The notes under the pieces were generated by a model. It did not search any database, was not told the DNA's origin, and saw only the letters and a program-made list of their open reading frames with translations. From Haematococcus lacustris (taxonomy: Eukaryota > Chlorophyta > Chlorophyceae > Chlamydomonadales > Haematococcaceae), in assembly GCA_030144725.1 (NCBI GenBank), contig JASKMD010000025.1, positions 8,424,033 through 8,488,032 of the forward strand: a stretch of 64,000 nucleotides of DNA, given 5' to 3'. Both the position numbers and the translations under genes were made by a program. Below are positions 51,301-61,300 of this stretch, one piece after another; the first letter of the stretch is position 1; each line of letters opens with the position of its first letter.

Positions 51301-54260
51301 TACTACAAGGTGCATTGGAAGCCCACAGTCATAGATAGATGGGCCTTACCACTATGTGCAGAAGAAGGCTATACACCCACACACATAGAGACCATCAGCA
51401 GGGAAGAGGCTAAGGACGTATGCACTTGTGAGCTGTGCTGGCTACCAAGAGGAGACAGCCCAACGTGCCACAACTGCAAGAGGGCCTACCACCCAGCCTG
51501 CCTAGAGGAAGCCCACCTGTCAGGACACAAGGAACCAGGATACTGGCTGTGCCCTATATGCAAGTTCGGCAGCAATGACTTTAAGACAACCATGCGCCAG
51601 TCAGCGCACTCGGACCTCATACGAGTACACTGGCACCCCACTCTCGAACCGGCGCCGCTCATCACGGCACACCTGGACTACATGGCAAAGCGCAACGACT
51701 ACGACGAGGAAAACAGGCAGATACAAGAGGCCAGACATGCGAGACCCGACGCGCACCTGCCGGCCCACACCCGACAGGGACTACCGGACCCGCACACCTG
51801 GCTACCCCGGTGCACCAACCTTCACTCGAAGGCCACCTTTCACACCTACCCCATCAACCCGCAGACGGACATCGTCGGGACGGGCAACTGCGAAACCTTC
51901 CTCCAACTTCACCCTCACATGACCGCCCCCGCGATGAGCCTCAGCACGGGGGAGCCCGTTATGCCACGGCACGACTTAGTGCAACACGTAACGGTCCACG
52001 ACGAGTCGGGTCGCACAGTTGGCCTCCTGACAAAAGACCAACACCAACATCTACACGCTTGGTTACAGCACACACCACACACACGCAACCTGGCCACAGA
52101 GGTAGTGGCCCTACTAAGGAGACAGGACGCACAGAGCAGCCACCACCCCATGAGAGGGGCACAAGACAAAGCCCTTAACACCCTACACACCACACGAAGC
52201 TTTCCAAGCACCGTGCAAAGATGGGCTGATCCACTCACAGTTAGACCAGAAACCACCACCTATTGGAGCCCTGACACCAACGACACGGCCTTTGGGGCAC
52301 ACCACAACTGCCTACTGGTACGCCACACTGGCTTATCCACATGGAACGTACCGGCAGATGATGCAGTGGCACTAAAATGCGTCAACCATGCTATACATTC
52401 AGCTACTCAAGAGGAGGCCATGGCAACCATTATGCTGAACCTGGGAAAAAGGGCATCTCCTACCCTAAACACATTGACACCCTGCGGCGCTACCCTGAGT
52501 ACTGCCAGCACCTGGCTAGCATACCCCCCACCAAGACCAGATGCCCCAAGCCAGGCAAGCACGCCAAACTCCACATCTACGTCATTTGGAATGCAGCAGG
52601 ACAACAACTCGTCACCAAAGGCAACCCCCAAGGTTGGCTGGCTAGCACTGCCACTGCCCTCCACCCTCAACGAGACACACACCCAATCCGCAACAGACCA
52701 ACGAATCAAAGCCAGCCAGCCACACCCCCTAGCGGTCACAAACAACATATGCGCTTGCCGCTGGACAGAGACCTCCCCACCTCGGGGCACCAACGCAGCC
52801 ACGAACAATTCACGCACCATTCCACGACGCAGCCACGGATGGCCATCACCGAATGGGCCACGATCGCGTACACGGACGGCAGCTGCATTAAGACCTCGGG
52901 GGCAGCCCCGGCGAGCGTCGGGGCGGGGGTCTATATCCCGGAGAACAACGTCCTCATCACAGCCGCCCTGAACGACCCAGAAAGCAACACCATCAACAAG
53001 GCAGAACTCACAGCGATACACGCGGCACTCAAAGCAGGGGCCAAACGCATCGCCACCGATAGCCTTTGCTCCCTCTACCAGATCCGCAGAGCCCTCGCTA
53101 ACCCGATGTCGCTCATCACCCACAGACACAACGACATCCTGGCAGCCATCGCTACCCTTATCATCGACAGCCCCGTAACAATCCAATTCCTCAAAGTCAG
53201 GGCCCACTCGGGCATCATCGGCAACGAAGGCGCCGATGTCCTCGCCAAGCACGCGGCGCTACACCCAGAGCTCGCCAACACCCCGGCCTACAGCCCAACC
53301 ACACGGAAAGAGACGAAGAACTGGCTCAGCAACGCAACCGACGGCGAATCCCCCGCCCCATTGCCGGATTGCCGCCAAAGCGTGCGAGCACACATACACC
53401 GCAAACACAAGCTTGGCCTTGCAAACCAGGACAGCATCTACTACCAAATGTCCCAAGAGATTACGAAGGTCGCAGCAACAGGAGCGGGCGAAAGAGTGAT
53501 GGTCGACACGAACATCTCCACCCACGCGCAACGCACTGCCCTACTCTACCGCACCAGGGGGCTATACAACCAAAAACTAGCTATGCGCTTGAAACGGGCG
53601 ACGGATGACCGATGCCCACTCTGCGGGGAAGCGGATAGTGCCACTCACCTCCTCTCGGGCTGCAGCGAGACACTACCGATGGTGCAGGAGAGGCACAACG
53701 GGGCGGGCCGCCTCATCACTAAAGCTATAAGCAAGGGAACCCTAGGCGGGTACATCAGCTTTGCGGACACCGGCAGCTGGGAGAAGGGCGCAAAGGAAAG
53801 CCTGGACCTCCCGAGCGACACGCTACACACAACACTCCAAACACTCGGACTGAAATCAGAAGATACTAAACACACCACCAGGCCGGATATCCTCATGGTG
53901 CTCCCTCATAAGAAGGCAAGCAAGGACGGCAAAGACACCAAGCGGGTCTGTATCATAGAAATCAAATACTGCTCGGACTCACGGTGGACGGACCAATTAA
54001 ACAAGGCACTCACTCAACACACCCACTTAGCCGAGACCATACGCAAGGAAGACCATATGGTCGCTATCATACCAATCCTACTAGGCATAGGGGGCATAAC
54101 CTACGAAGCGCACACACGGCAACACCTCTTGACCCTCGGGATCACACAAGCCAACACTACCAAGCTGCTCAACAAGTTAACTAGACACGCTATGGAGGCA
54201 GCCCACTCTATTGCAAAGACAAGCTACAGACTCAGGGCTACCAAAGGGGGGGGAGGGTAG
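48382..54260 (+). pseudogene. Copy A polyprotein, RT to restriction-like endonuclease, frame-disrupted
   Basis: It codes GGKAPGPDGVENEIIKMLP, the RT (KNQAGFRSHRNT, NRGTIQGDSLSPFLF, IDYADDIAIL), PHD (CTCELC, CHNC, YHPAC, WLCPIC), RNase H (YTDGSC, DSLCSLYQI, NEGADVLAKH), CCHC (CPLCGEADSATHLLSGC) and the PD-(D/E)XK motif (RPDILMV, IIEIKYC). It ends at 54260. Compared with copy B it has a frame change near 49110 (before SYRPVGLANT) and a one-base loss near 52440 (GCTGAACCTGGG against GCTGATCCCTGGG in B), besides the break at the satellite element. Amino-acid identity to B is high throughout, so decay is recent. Confidence 0.88.
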
Positions 54261-54392
54261 GGGGGACGCCTCTCATTTGGTTGGATGGTGGGAGCAGGCC
54301 GCGCCCCAGGCGGTAGCTCCTCCCTTAATGCACGCCGGTGAATACCGGAGTAGTATTCTTCATCTTCTTCTTCTTCTTCTTCTTGCGTCAGA

Positions 54393-54652
54393 GGAGCTGA
54401 GGGTTGCACAAAAGCCATTTGGTAGATGGACTTGGAGGCCAGGCACTGCTGTGCCACCTGCACCCGCCCCAGGAGGTTGAGGCCTTGGGGCCGCCAAGGG
54501 AGGGAGGCTGCCATCATGGCCGCCGCTGCCCCACTGAAGGCGGCCTCGCTGGTGGCAGCGTAGGAGGCCGCCCCAAGAGGGACCCCCAGGTGGCGCACTG
54601 GCACCCCCGCTCGGACAGCTGGGATGACCACCTCCGGCTCCTGCTCCCCACC
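54393..54652 (-). mobile_element. L1-like ORF2 fragment (continuation of 33427-33684)
   Basis: It is the reverse complement of about 22713-22448, coding HLGVPLGAASYAATSEAAF on minus. The left end is the Dualen-like target duplication. The right end is cut by the copia LTR at 54653. Confidence 0.85.
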
Positions 54653-54935
54653 TGTTAGTTGCATACCCTCCCGGTGCAGTTGAGATCAAGCACCGGGATT
54701 GTAGGGTGTGCCTGCCAGCGGCCCGGCCGCGATGAGTGCGAGTGTGACTGCCGTATTTAGGGCAGACACCCGGCAGTCGTAGGCACCCTGAACTGGTGTC
54801 CGCGTCTGCCCGTGCTCTTCCAACAGGTAGCCGCAAGGTTGCGCAAGGTTGACGCAAGGTTGCGCGTTAGCAGTTGTGGCAGATCAATGTAACTACCCTG
54901 AACTGGTGTCCGCGTCTGCCCGTGCTCTTCCAACA
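54653..54935 (+). repeat. 5' LTR of the copia element
   Basis: TGTTAGTTGC ... CCAACA, about 283 bp. A segment of about 43 bp (CCCTGAACTGGTGTCCGCGT ... CCAACAGGT) is present twice, at 54787 and 54893. The exact LTR end is chosen because the second copy is followed directly by the primer-binding site. Confidence 0.75.
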
Positions 54936-54949
54936 GGTTATGGGCCCAC
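54936..54949 (+). other. Primer-binding site complementary to initiator tRNA-Met anticodon arm
   Basis: GGTTATGGGCCCAC is complementary to the GTGGGCCCATAACC anticodon arm of plant-type initiator tRNA-Met (recalled from known plant sequences). This internal half-tRNA priming is typical of copia elements. Confidence 0.75.
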
Positions 54950-55022
54950 GCGCTGACGCGCGATAGGACTCCAGTAAGTTGCTGGCTAGGGTTCGTGTGG
55001 TTGACAGCCCAGTCGATCAGCG

Positions 55023-56249
55023 ATGGCAACTTCTCCTGCTTCAGCCTCCGGCAATCAGGCCACCATTCTCGATGACGACAACTGGCCAATTTGGAGCATC
55101 CGCACCGAAGGCCTGCTAATCGAAGCAGGCCTCTGGTCCGTCGTCGCCAACGGCGTCACCCCCTTACCCACCGCGCCAGCAGCTAACGCCACTCAGCAAG
55201 AGCAGACTGCGTATGCTGCTGAGCTAGCCAGATCTCGCGCGGACAGCGCGCTGGACCGCAAAGCCAAAGCCTTTATCCAGCGGCACGTCTCCAACCTCCA
55301 CATCTTCACTGTCAAGTCTGCAGACTCAGCGCAAGACGCCTGGGAAACCCTCGAATCTCAGTTCACCGAATCGTCAGTCGCGCGACAGTCGCAGCTTCAA
55401 CAGCAACTCAGTCTCCTGCGCATGGAGCCCGGCGAGTCAGTAGCGTGCTTCTATGCGCGTTTGCAGCAGCTGCTAACAGAGCTGGAAGCTTGCAACTGCG
55501 AGACCTCTGAGTCCACAGTGGTACTCGCCATTTTGGCAGCCCTACCGCCTGAGTTCGAAAGCACAGTCGAAAGGCTGCGCTATGATCAGACCAGCGCCGA
55601 CCTAAAAGTCGAGCGCATCAAGCGTGTGCTGCTGACTAAGGAGGCTGACCTTCTCAGCAAGCAGATGCAGCAGCAACTCAGCACCTCCTCATCCTCACTC
55701 TGGTCCTACTCCTCCCCTTCTGACAGCAGGGGGGCTGGTAGTTCAGGCGGACAGGGGGGCAGGGGCAGGTTCAGGCCCCCTCAGCAGTCTCGTGAGCAGC
55801 AGCAGCAGCAGCAGCAGGCCAAAGCACAGTCACCTGACAGGTCCTCCAAGGAGGTCAGCTCACATGCTCATCTGACCTGCAACTACTGTGCTAAGCCTGG
55901 CCACATCATGTCTGAATGTTTCACCTTTGACAGGGATCAGCGCAATCGCATGAGGACCCTATTCAGCAACCCTGCCAGACCCAGCAGCCCAGGCAGGCGT
56001 CCCAGTCCAGGCAGGAGCTCTAGCCCAGCCAGGACTTCCAGCCCCAGCAGAGGCAGGGCTCAGACCCCTGGCAGGGCAGCAGCTCAGAGCCCATCCAGGG
56101 GAGCCAGCCTGTTCACCTGCTCCACTGCTGCTGATGATGATGATGATCTTGATGATGTCCTCATGCAGATGGTGCAGCCCAGACTGAACTTCAACAGTGA
56201 CCTGTACAGCCCTTCTGCATTGACTCAGGTGCCTCACAGCACATCCTGA
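55023..56249 (+). CDS. gag: Copia Gag
   Basis: A 408-residue capsid/nucleocapsid polyprotein. The N-terminal half is the copia Gag helix region (WETLESQFTESSVARQSQLQ; LLRMEPGESVACFYARLQQL; LAALPPEFESTVERLR). The C-terminal half has a zinc knuckle CNYCAKPGHIMSEC and SPGR/SPSR repeats. The start ATG at 55023 lies 73 bases after the primer site. The frame ends 30 bases after the protease coding begins in another frame. Confidence 0.9.
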   Translation: MATSPASASGNQATILDDDNWPIWSIRTEGLLIEAGLWSVVANGVTPLPTAPAANATQQEQTAYAAELARSRADSALDRKAKAFIQRHVSNLHIFTVKSADSAQDAWETLESQFTESSVARQSQLQQQLSLLRMEPGESVACFYARLQQLLTELEACNCETSESTVVLAILAALPPEFESTVERLRYDQTSADLKVERIKRVLLTKEADLLSKQMQQQLSTSSSSLWSYSSPSDSRGAGSSGGQGGRGRFRPPQQSREQQQQQQQAKAQSPDRSSKEVSSHAHLTCNYCAKPGHIMSECFTFDRDQRNRMRTLFSNPARPSSPGRRPSPGRSSSPARTSSPSRGRAQTPGRAAAQSPSRGASLFTCSTAADDDDDLDDVLMQMVQPRLNFNSDLYSPSALTQVPHSTS

Positions 56250-57220
56250 AGGACCTGCAGTTCTTCTACAACTACACACCCTTTGCGCCAGACAAGCACA
56301 GGCCTGTAAGGTTGGCAGCTGAGGGCCACAGGGTCTGGGCAATTGGGTCAGGCAGCGTGTTCCTCAACACCAAGCGTGGCTCCTGGTTCCTCAGCCATAC
56401 CTTGTATGTCCCTGACAGCAAGCAAAACTTCATCTCAGTGACAGCTGCAACAGACGACGGCAACAGCTTTCTATTCCGTGGAGATGTGTGCCAGATCAGC
56501 TGCAATCAGTTTGGTAGCATGCTCAGGGTTAACGCGCACAAGGTCAGGAACTCTTACATCCTGGCAGCTGTTCCAATGCCAGATGGCCCTAACACAGACT
56601 CAGAGTCAGAGCAGCTGTATGGCATCCAGCAGTCAGCTCTACAGCCTGACCCCAGGGTAAAGCTGGAGCTCCTGACCAACGTGCCTGCGCCCTCTGCCAA
56701 CAGCGCCACCTCCAACTCTCCCCAGGTGTGGCACCAACGCCTGTGTCATACTTCCTATGATGCTCTAGCACGCATGCAGTCAGCAGGCATGGTGTCAGGA
56801 GTACCTGTCACAGCTGCACAATTCCGAGCAGCTGCCTCAGACCCAGCTGTGTGTGTGGGCTGTGTCAAGGGCAAACAGCACAAGAATGTCGCATTTGCAG
56901 GACCACCCCCCAATGCAGCACCAGTGACAGCTCCCCTAGGGCTGATCCACATGGATGTCTGTGGCCCCATGCATGCCAGAGCCAGAGACGGCAGCCTGTA
57001 TGTGGCTACTTTCCTTGATGAACACACCAAGCTGTCTGTGTGTGTGCCCATCAGCAGCAAAGCTCAGGTGCCAGACACAGTCAGAACAGTCATTGAAGAG
57101 CTTGAGACCCAGTCAGGTTACCGCTGCAAGGCCATCCGAACAGACAATGGCACAGAATACGTCAACAGCCGCATGAGAGAGTACTGTGCCAGCAAAGGCA
57201 TAGTCACTCCTACAAATTAG
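56201..57220 (+). pseudogene. Copia Pol fragment: protease and N-terminal integrase
   Basis: The frame opens after a stop at 56198-56200, in the -1 frame relative to gag, and gives CIDSGASQHILKDLQ (aspartic protease, D-S-G). It continues with SHTLYVPDSKQNFISV, VWHQRLCHTSYDALARMQ and CVGCVKGKQH (integrase zinc-binding H-H-C-C), then HMDVCGPMHAR (first D) and RTDNGTEYVNS (second D). It stops at TPTN (TAG at 57218), where the element is truncated, so the third catalytic residue and RT are absent. Copia pol is usually fused to gag. I see no slippery site in the overlap, so a one-base mutation is likelier than programmed frameshifting. Confidence 0.8.
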
Positions 57221-57369
57221 TCCCTGCGTTTCTCCCTGCGCGTTAGCCGACCTTGTCCAAATGGCCTGAAACTTTGCCAGTTGGTAGCTTGTGATGTAAG
57301 GAATCCATCCCAAAATAAATCAGGTCAAAAAAATTAATGGCTGAGGCTGGGCGGCCCGTGGCGTTCACG
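57221..57369. other. Short non-coding stretch between copia remnant and minisatellite
   Basis: It contains TCCCTGCGTTTCTCCCTGCG at the left and CACGCAGGGACAG at the right, i.e. inverted versions of the minisatellite word. No gene is seen. Confidence 0.5.
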
Positions 57370-58205
57370 CAGGGACAGATGCAGGGATGGAGGGGGGGGC
57401 GCAGGGACGAGTGCAGGGATGGAGGGGGGGGCGCAGGGATGGACGCAGGGATGGATTGGAGACGCAGGGACGAATGCAGGGATGGAGGTGGAGCGCAGGG
57501 ATGGACGCAGGGATGAGCGCAGGGACGAGTGCAGGGATTACGGGCGCAGGGACGGGCGCAGGGATGAGCGCAGGGACGAGTGCAGGGATAAGGGGCGCAG
57601 GGACGGGCGCAGGGACGACCGCAGGGACGAGTGCAGGGATGAGCGCAGGGACGAGTGCAGGGATTACGGGCGCAGGGACGGGCGCAGGGATGAGCGCAGG
57701 GACGAGTGCAGGGATAAGGGGCGCAGGGACGGGCGCAGGGACGACCGCAGGGACGAGTGCAGGGATGAGCGCAGGGACGAGTGCAGGGATTACGGGCGCA
57801 GGGACGGGCGCAGGGATGAGCGCAGGGACGAGTGCAGGGATAAGGGGCGCAGGGACGGGCGCAGGGACGAGCGCAGGGACGAGTGCAGGGATTGTGGGCG
57901 CAGGGACGGGCGCAGGGACGACCGCAGGGACGAGTGCAGGGATGAGCGCAGGGACGAGTGCAGGGATTACGGGCGCAGGGTCGGGCGCAGGGATGAGCGC
58001 AGGGACGAGTGCAGGGATGAGCGCAGGGACGAGTGCAGGGATGTTGGGCGCAGGGACGGGCGCAGGGACGACCGCAGGGACGAGTGCAGGGATAACGGGC
58101 GCAGGGACGGGCGCAGGGACGAGCGCAGGGACGAGTGCAGGGATTGTGGGCGCAGGGACGGGCGCAGGGATGAGCGCAGGGACGAGTGCAGGGACGAACG
58201 TGCAG
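57370..58205. repeat. 12-bp GCAGGGAYGRGY minisatellite
   Basis: About 68 units of GCAGGGACGAGC/GCAGGGATGAGY, broken regularly by 13- to 14-bp variants such as GCAGGGATTACGGGC, which give a higher-order period of about 118-180 bp. Long frames stay open on both strands (TRPCARPCA on minus). I regard them as composition, not genes. Confidence 0.9.
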
Positions 58206-58305
58206 GTACCTTCCATCACAGACACCTTTGCGTATCCCTAACACAACATACGCACTGTAACCCAACATTTCAATCATCGTAATGCGTTCCCACATGTAGT
58301 CCACG

Positions 58306-61300
58306 TCATCCCAGTCGACCTCTCTTACTGCTTCCACCCTTGCCACCGCCACGGCCTGGCTTTGCCGGAGGCCAGCTAAATCCTGCTGCCTCATACCACT
58401 GCTGCTCCAACTGCTGTAGCCCTGCCTGTGAGAAGTCTGGGACTTTGAGCCAATCTGCCACCCACATGGCGACCTCTTCTTTCTGAGCTGGGGGCTTGTA
58501 TGGGACCTTAGGCACATGCTTGCCACCTGCTGCTTCCCCCTGCCAGGCCGGCACCTTGGGGGTGCTGCCGGTCCTTGGCTCCGTGGTGGGCTGGCACAGG
58601 CTGTCAAACAGGTCGCCAAACTCCGCTATGTAGCAGGTGGTGTCCGACACAAAGCCAGTGGAGGCGTAGAAGTGCACCCGCACTGAACCTGTCCCCTCCC
58701 TGCCCTCATCACCAGCATGGATTGTGTACCCACGCATCCCCAGCACCTGACCTGGCTCCAAGGTCACACGCACCACCTCCTTGGCTGTCATCTTCTGCTG
58801 CAGGTACTCCTCAAGAGCAGCCTGGCACTCATGGCTCTTGCCCGGACCGTTCCAGAAATGCTCCACCACCTGGACCCACTTGTGGCTGCGGGGGATGAGG
58901 AGGATGCTGACCCGCTGCATGGCCATGATGAGCACCATGCCATCACGCCCTGGAATGAACCGCCACTGGATGGGGGGCGGCTTCTGCTTAGGGGATGGCT
59001 GCCGGCTGGGGGATTGCTGCCGGCTCGGGGATTGCTGCCGCCTGGGGGATGGCTGCCGCTTGGGGGATGGCTGGCTGGGACCTGCACCTGCACCTGCTGC
59101 TGGGCTGCTGCATGCTGCTGAGGGGGGGGCTTCTGGCTGGGGTGTGTCTGTCAAGGGGGGTGGGGGTGGGAACAGGGCTGCTTGTCTTGCCTCCTCCTCA
59201 TCAGACCACGTAGGCCGCACATCCACATGTAGTGCCTGAGCTGGCACCAAGCCGGTAGCCCTTTTGGGTTTGCCGTCTTCCAGCATTTTGTATGGGTCGT
59301 TGCACAGGATGGTGCCACCACGGAGGGGGGAGGAGACCAGCTGGTTGGCCCTGGCCTGGAGGCGCTTCAAGCACGCCTGAGCCCACACTTTGGCAGCCAG
59401 ATGGCGTGCCTTGATGTCGTCATCTAGCTGCTGGAACGCCTGCACCGCTTCCTCGGTCAGCATCCCCGCCATGGACACCTCGTCAGCCAGGCTGCCATCA
59501 TGCTGAGGGCTGGTGAAGAGCAGCTGTTTGCGCTGCCCTGTGCCATACGTCGTCACCACCTCCTGCAAGCATGCAACCAACAGAAGCATGTGCCTTGTTA
59601 ACATTGTGTATGTGCGCATGCTAATGATGAGACATGTAAGTTATGGGGACTCTGCTGAGTCTTATAAGGCAAGAGTTAAGGATAAAGCTAGGGACAGGGA
59701 CAGGGACAGGGTTAGGGACAGGGTTAGGGAAAGGGTTAGGGATAGGGTTAGGGTTAGGTATAGGGTTAGGTATAGGGTTAGGGTTAGGGTTAGGTTTAGG
59801 GTTAGGGGTAGGGGTAGGGGTAGGGGTAGGGGTAGGGGTAGGGGTAGGGGTAGGGGTAGGGGTAGGGGTAGGGGTAGGGGTAGGGTTAGGGTTAGGGTTA
59901 GGGTTAGGGTTAGGGTTAGGGTTAGGGATAGGGATAGGGATAGGGGTAGGGGATAGGGTTAAACTGAAGGGTTCATAATCTGCACCTGAGCCCTTCTGGA
60001 CGGGATAGCTAGCATCTGAAGCAGGTGTACTCACCGTCGTGCCCTGCACCTCTCCTGGTACAATCTGCAGCGTCCCATCGAGGTTGATAGCGCTCTCCTT
60101 GAAGATGATGCGGGCGTAGTGCATGGCCAGCGTCAACAGGGCCCACAGCTCCTTGGCACCAGGCATGATGTCATCTCCAACCATCGTCACTGCATAGCCC
60201 TCCTCCTCGACCTCAGCCTTGAACTCCTTCTCCTCTCCAAGCTGGAACACCCTGCAGATAGCCTCCCTGAAGCGAGGCCCCCTCCATGACATGGTGCCCT
60301 TGCTCTTCTTCTGAGGTGGCTGTTCACCCTGCATACAATCCACAAGGCCAATGATGTGCCGTTAGAACTACACAACTCGCATGTGGGGTGTGCAAGGCAT
60401 AGGTGACTTGCAGGCATGTGAGTTTTGGTAGTTGCAACATGATGCCTGTTATGCAATGCAAGGATATGACATGGTGGCATGCTGCTTTGGATCCACTGTC
60501 AAACCTGGTCGGCCGTCGCCTTGTCCTGCTGCTTGTGCATCTTCAGGTCAAACAGTCCCTCCAGCATGGTCTCCAGTCTCTCTATCGTGGCCTGCATGGC
60601 GTCCAGCTTATGCAGCTTGGACTGCATGGCGTCCAGCTTATGCAGGTTGGGGAGCATAGCCTCCAGCTTGGCGATACGCTCCTCAAGGACCTGAATTCAC
60701 GACATTGGTTACAGTCATTGTCTATGCTCTACCTATCATCAACATACAATGACGCCCCATATGCTGAGATGACTCACAGCTTGGCTCTTAGAGTCTCTTT
60801 CTGCTGCCGTCCTCTTCTTCTCTCCTCCCACTTGACTGGTTCCCTGCAGTCACACAATCAATGCACATTCTGTGTTTAAGTTTGAGCTGGTGATGATTAG
60901 CATGCTCATTGCACCATCCCATACAACTAGCTAGATGTACCACTCATCATGAACGTTTTTATCTTGGGTACATCACATACGGACATCATGCAATCACGCA
61001 CAATTACATGCACAGGCATGCGGATTAGCTCATCAGGCTTAAATGAGTAGGTGCCCATTATCCATGGTTATGCAGATATGTGCGGTCCTCCATTCACATA
61101 CTTCAACCAACCTCTTCATCACTGTCTCTGATAGTCAGGTCCAAGTCTCCCTGCTTTGATGCTGGCGCGCTCGGCTGTGCCTCCTCACCTCCCTTAGCCA
61201 CCCGGCCTGCCTGCAGTTATACATGAATGCAGGAATGGTTCAGTGTCATGCGCTGACCTGCGTGTGAGGTGGAGGCACGGTGCTTGAAGCCTTATGCATG

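Larger units (their letters stand above)
33685..54381 (+). mobile_element. Dualen/RandI-like non-LTR retrotransposon, copy A, with two nested insertions
   Basis: It is bounded by CTTGCGTCAGA on both sides (33674-33684 and 54382-54392), an 11-bp target duplication in an L1-like fragment, and ends in a (TTC)n tract. Removing copy B with one 13-bp duplication and the satellite element with one 5-bp duplication leaves about 11.2 kb, apparently full length because a 5' UTR and an N-terminal ORF are present. The protein has tandem repeats, a 2A motif, two Josephin-like domains, APE, RT, PHD finger, RNase H, a CCHC motif and a PD-(D/E)XK nuclease. Having both APE and a restriction-like endonuclease is the mark of the Dualen/RandI clade. 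At least three frame disruptions make this copy inactive. Confidence 0.88.
54653..57217 (+). mobile_element. Ty1/copia element, 3'-truncated
   Basis: A 5' LTR, iMet-type primer site, gag and the first part of pol (protease and half of integrase) are present. The element ends abruptly at about 57217, before RT, RNase H and the 3' LTR. No second LTR or target duplication was found in the window. Confidence 0.85.

Noticed and set aside
56201..56249. Programmed -1 frameshift between copia gag and pol
   Set aside because: There is no X-XXY-YYZ slippery heptamer in the 49-base overlap, and the copy is truncated anyway, so a mutation is simpler.
57243..58619. 458-codon Cys/Arg/Pro-repeat frame on minus and Thr/Ala/Gly-repeat frames on plus
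   Set aside because: All frames of the 12-bp minisatellite are open because the unit has no stops. A short stretch upstream of the array (near 58310-58210) may be coding, but I cannot link it to an exon with confidence.
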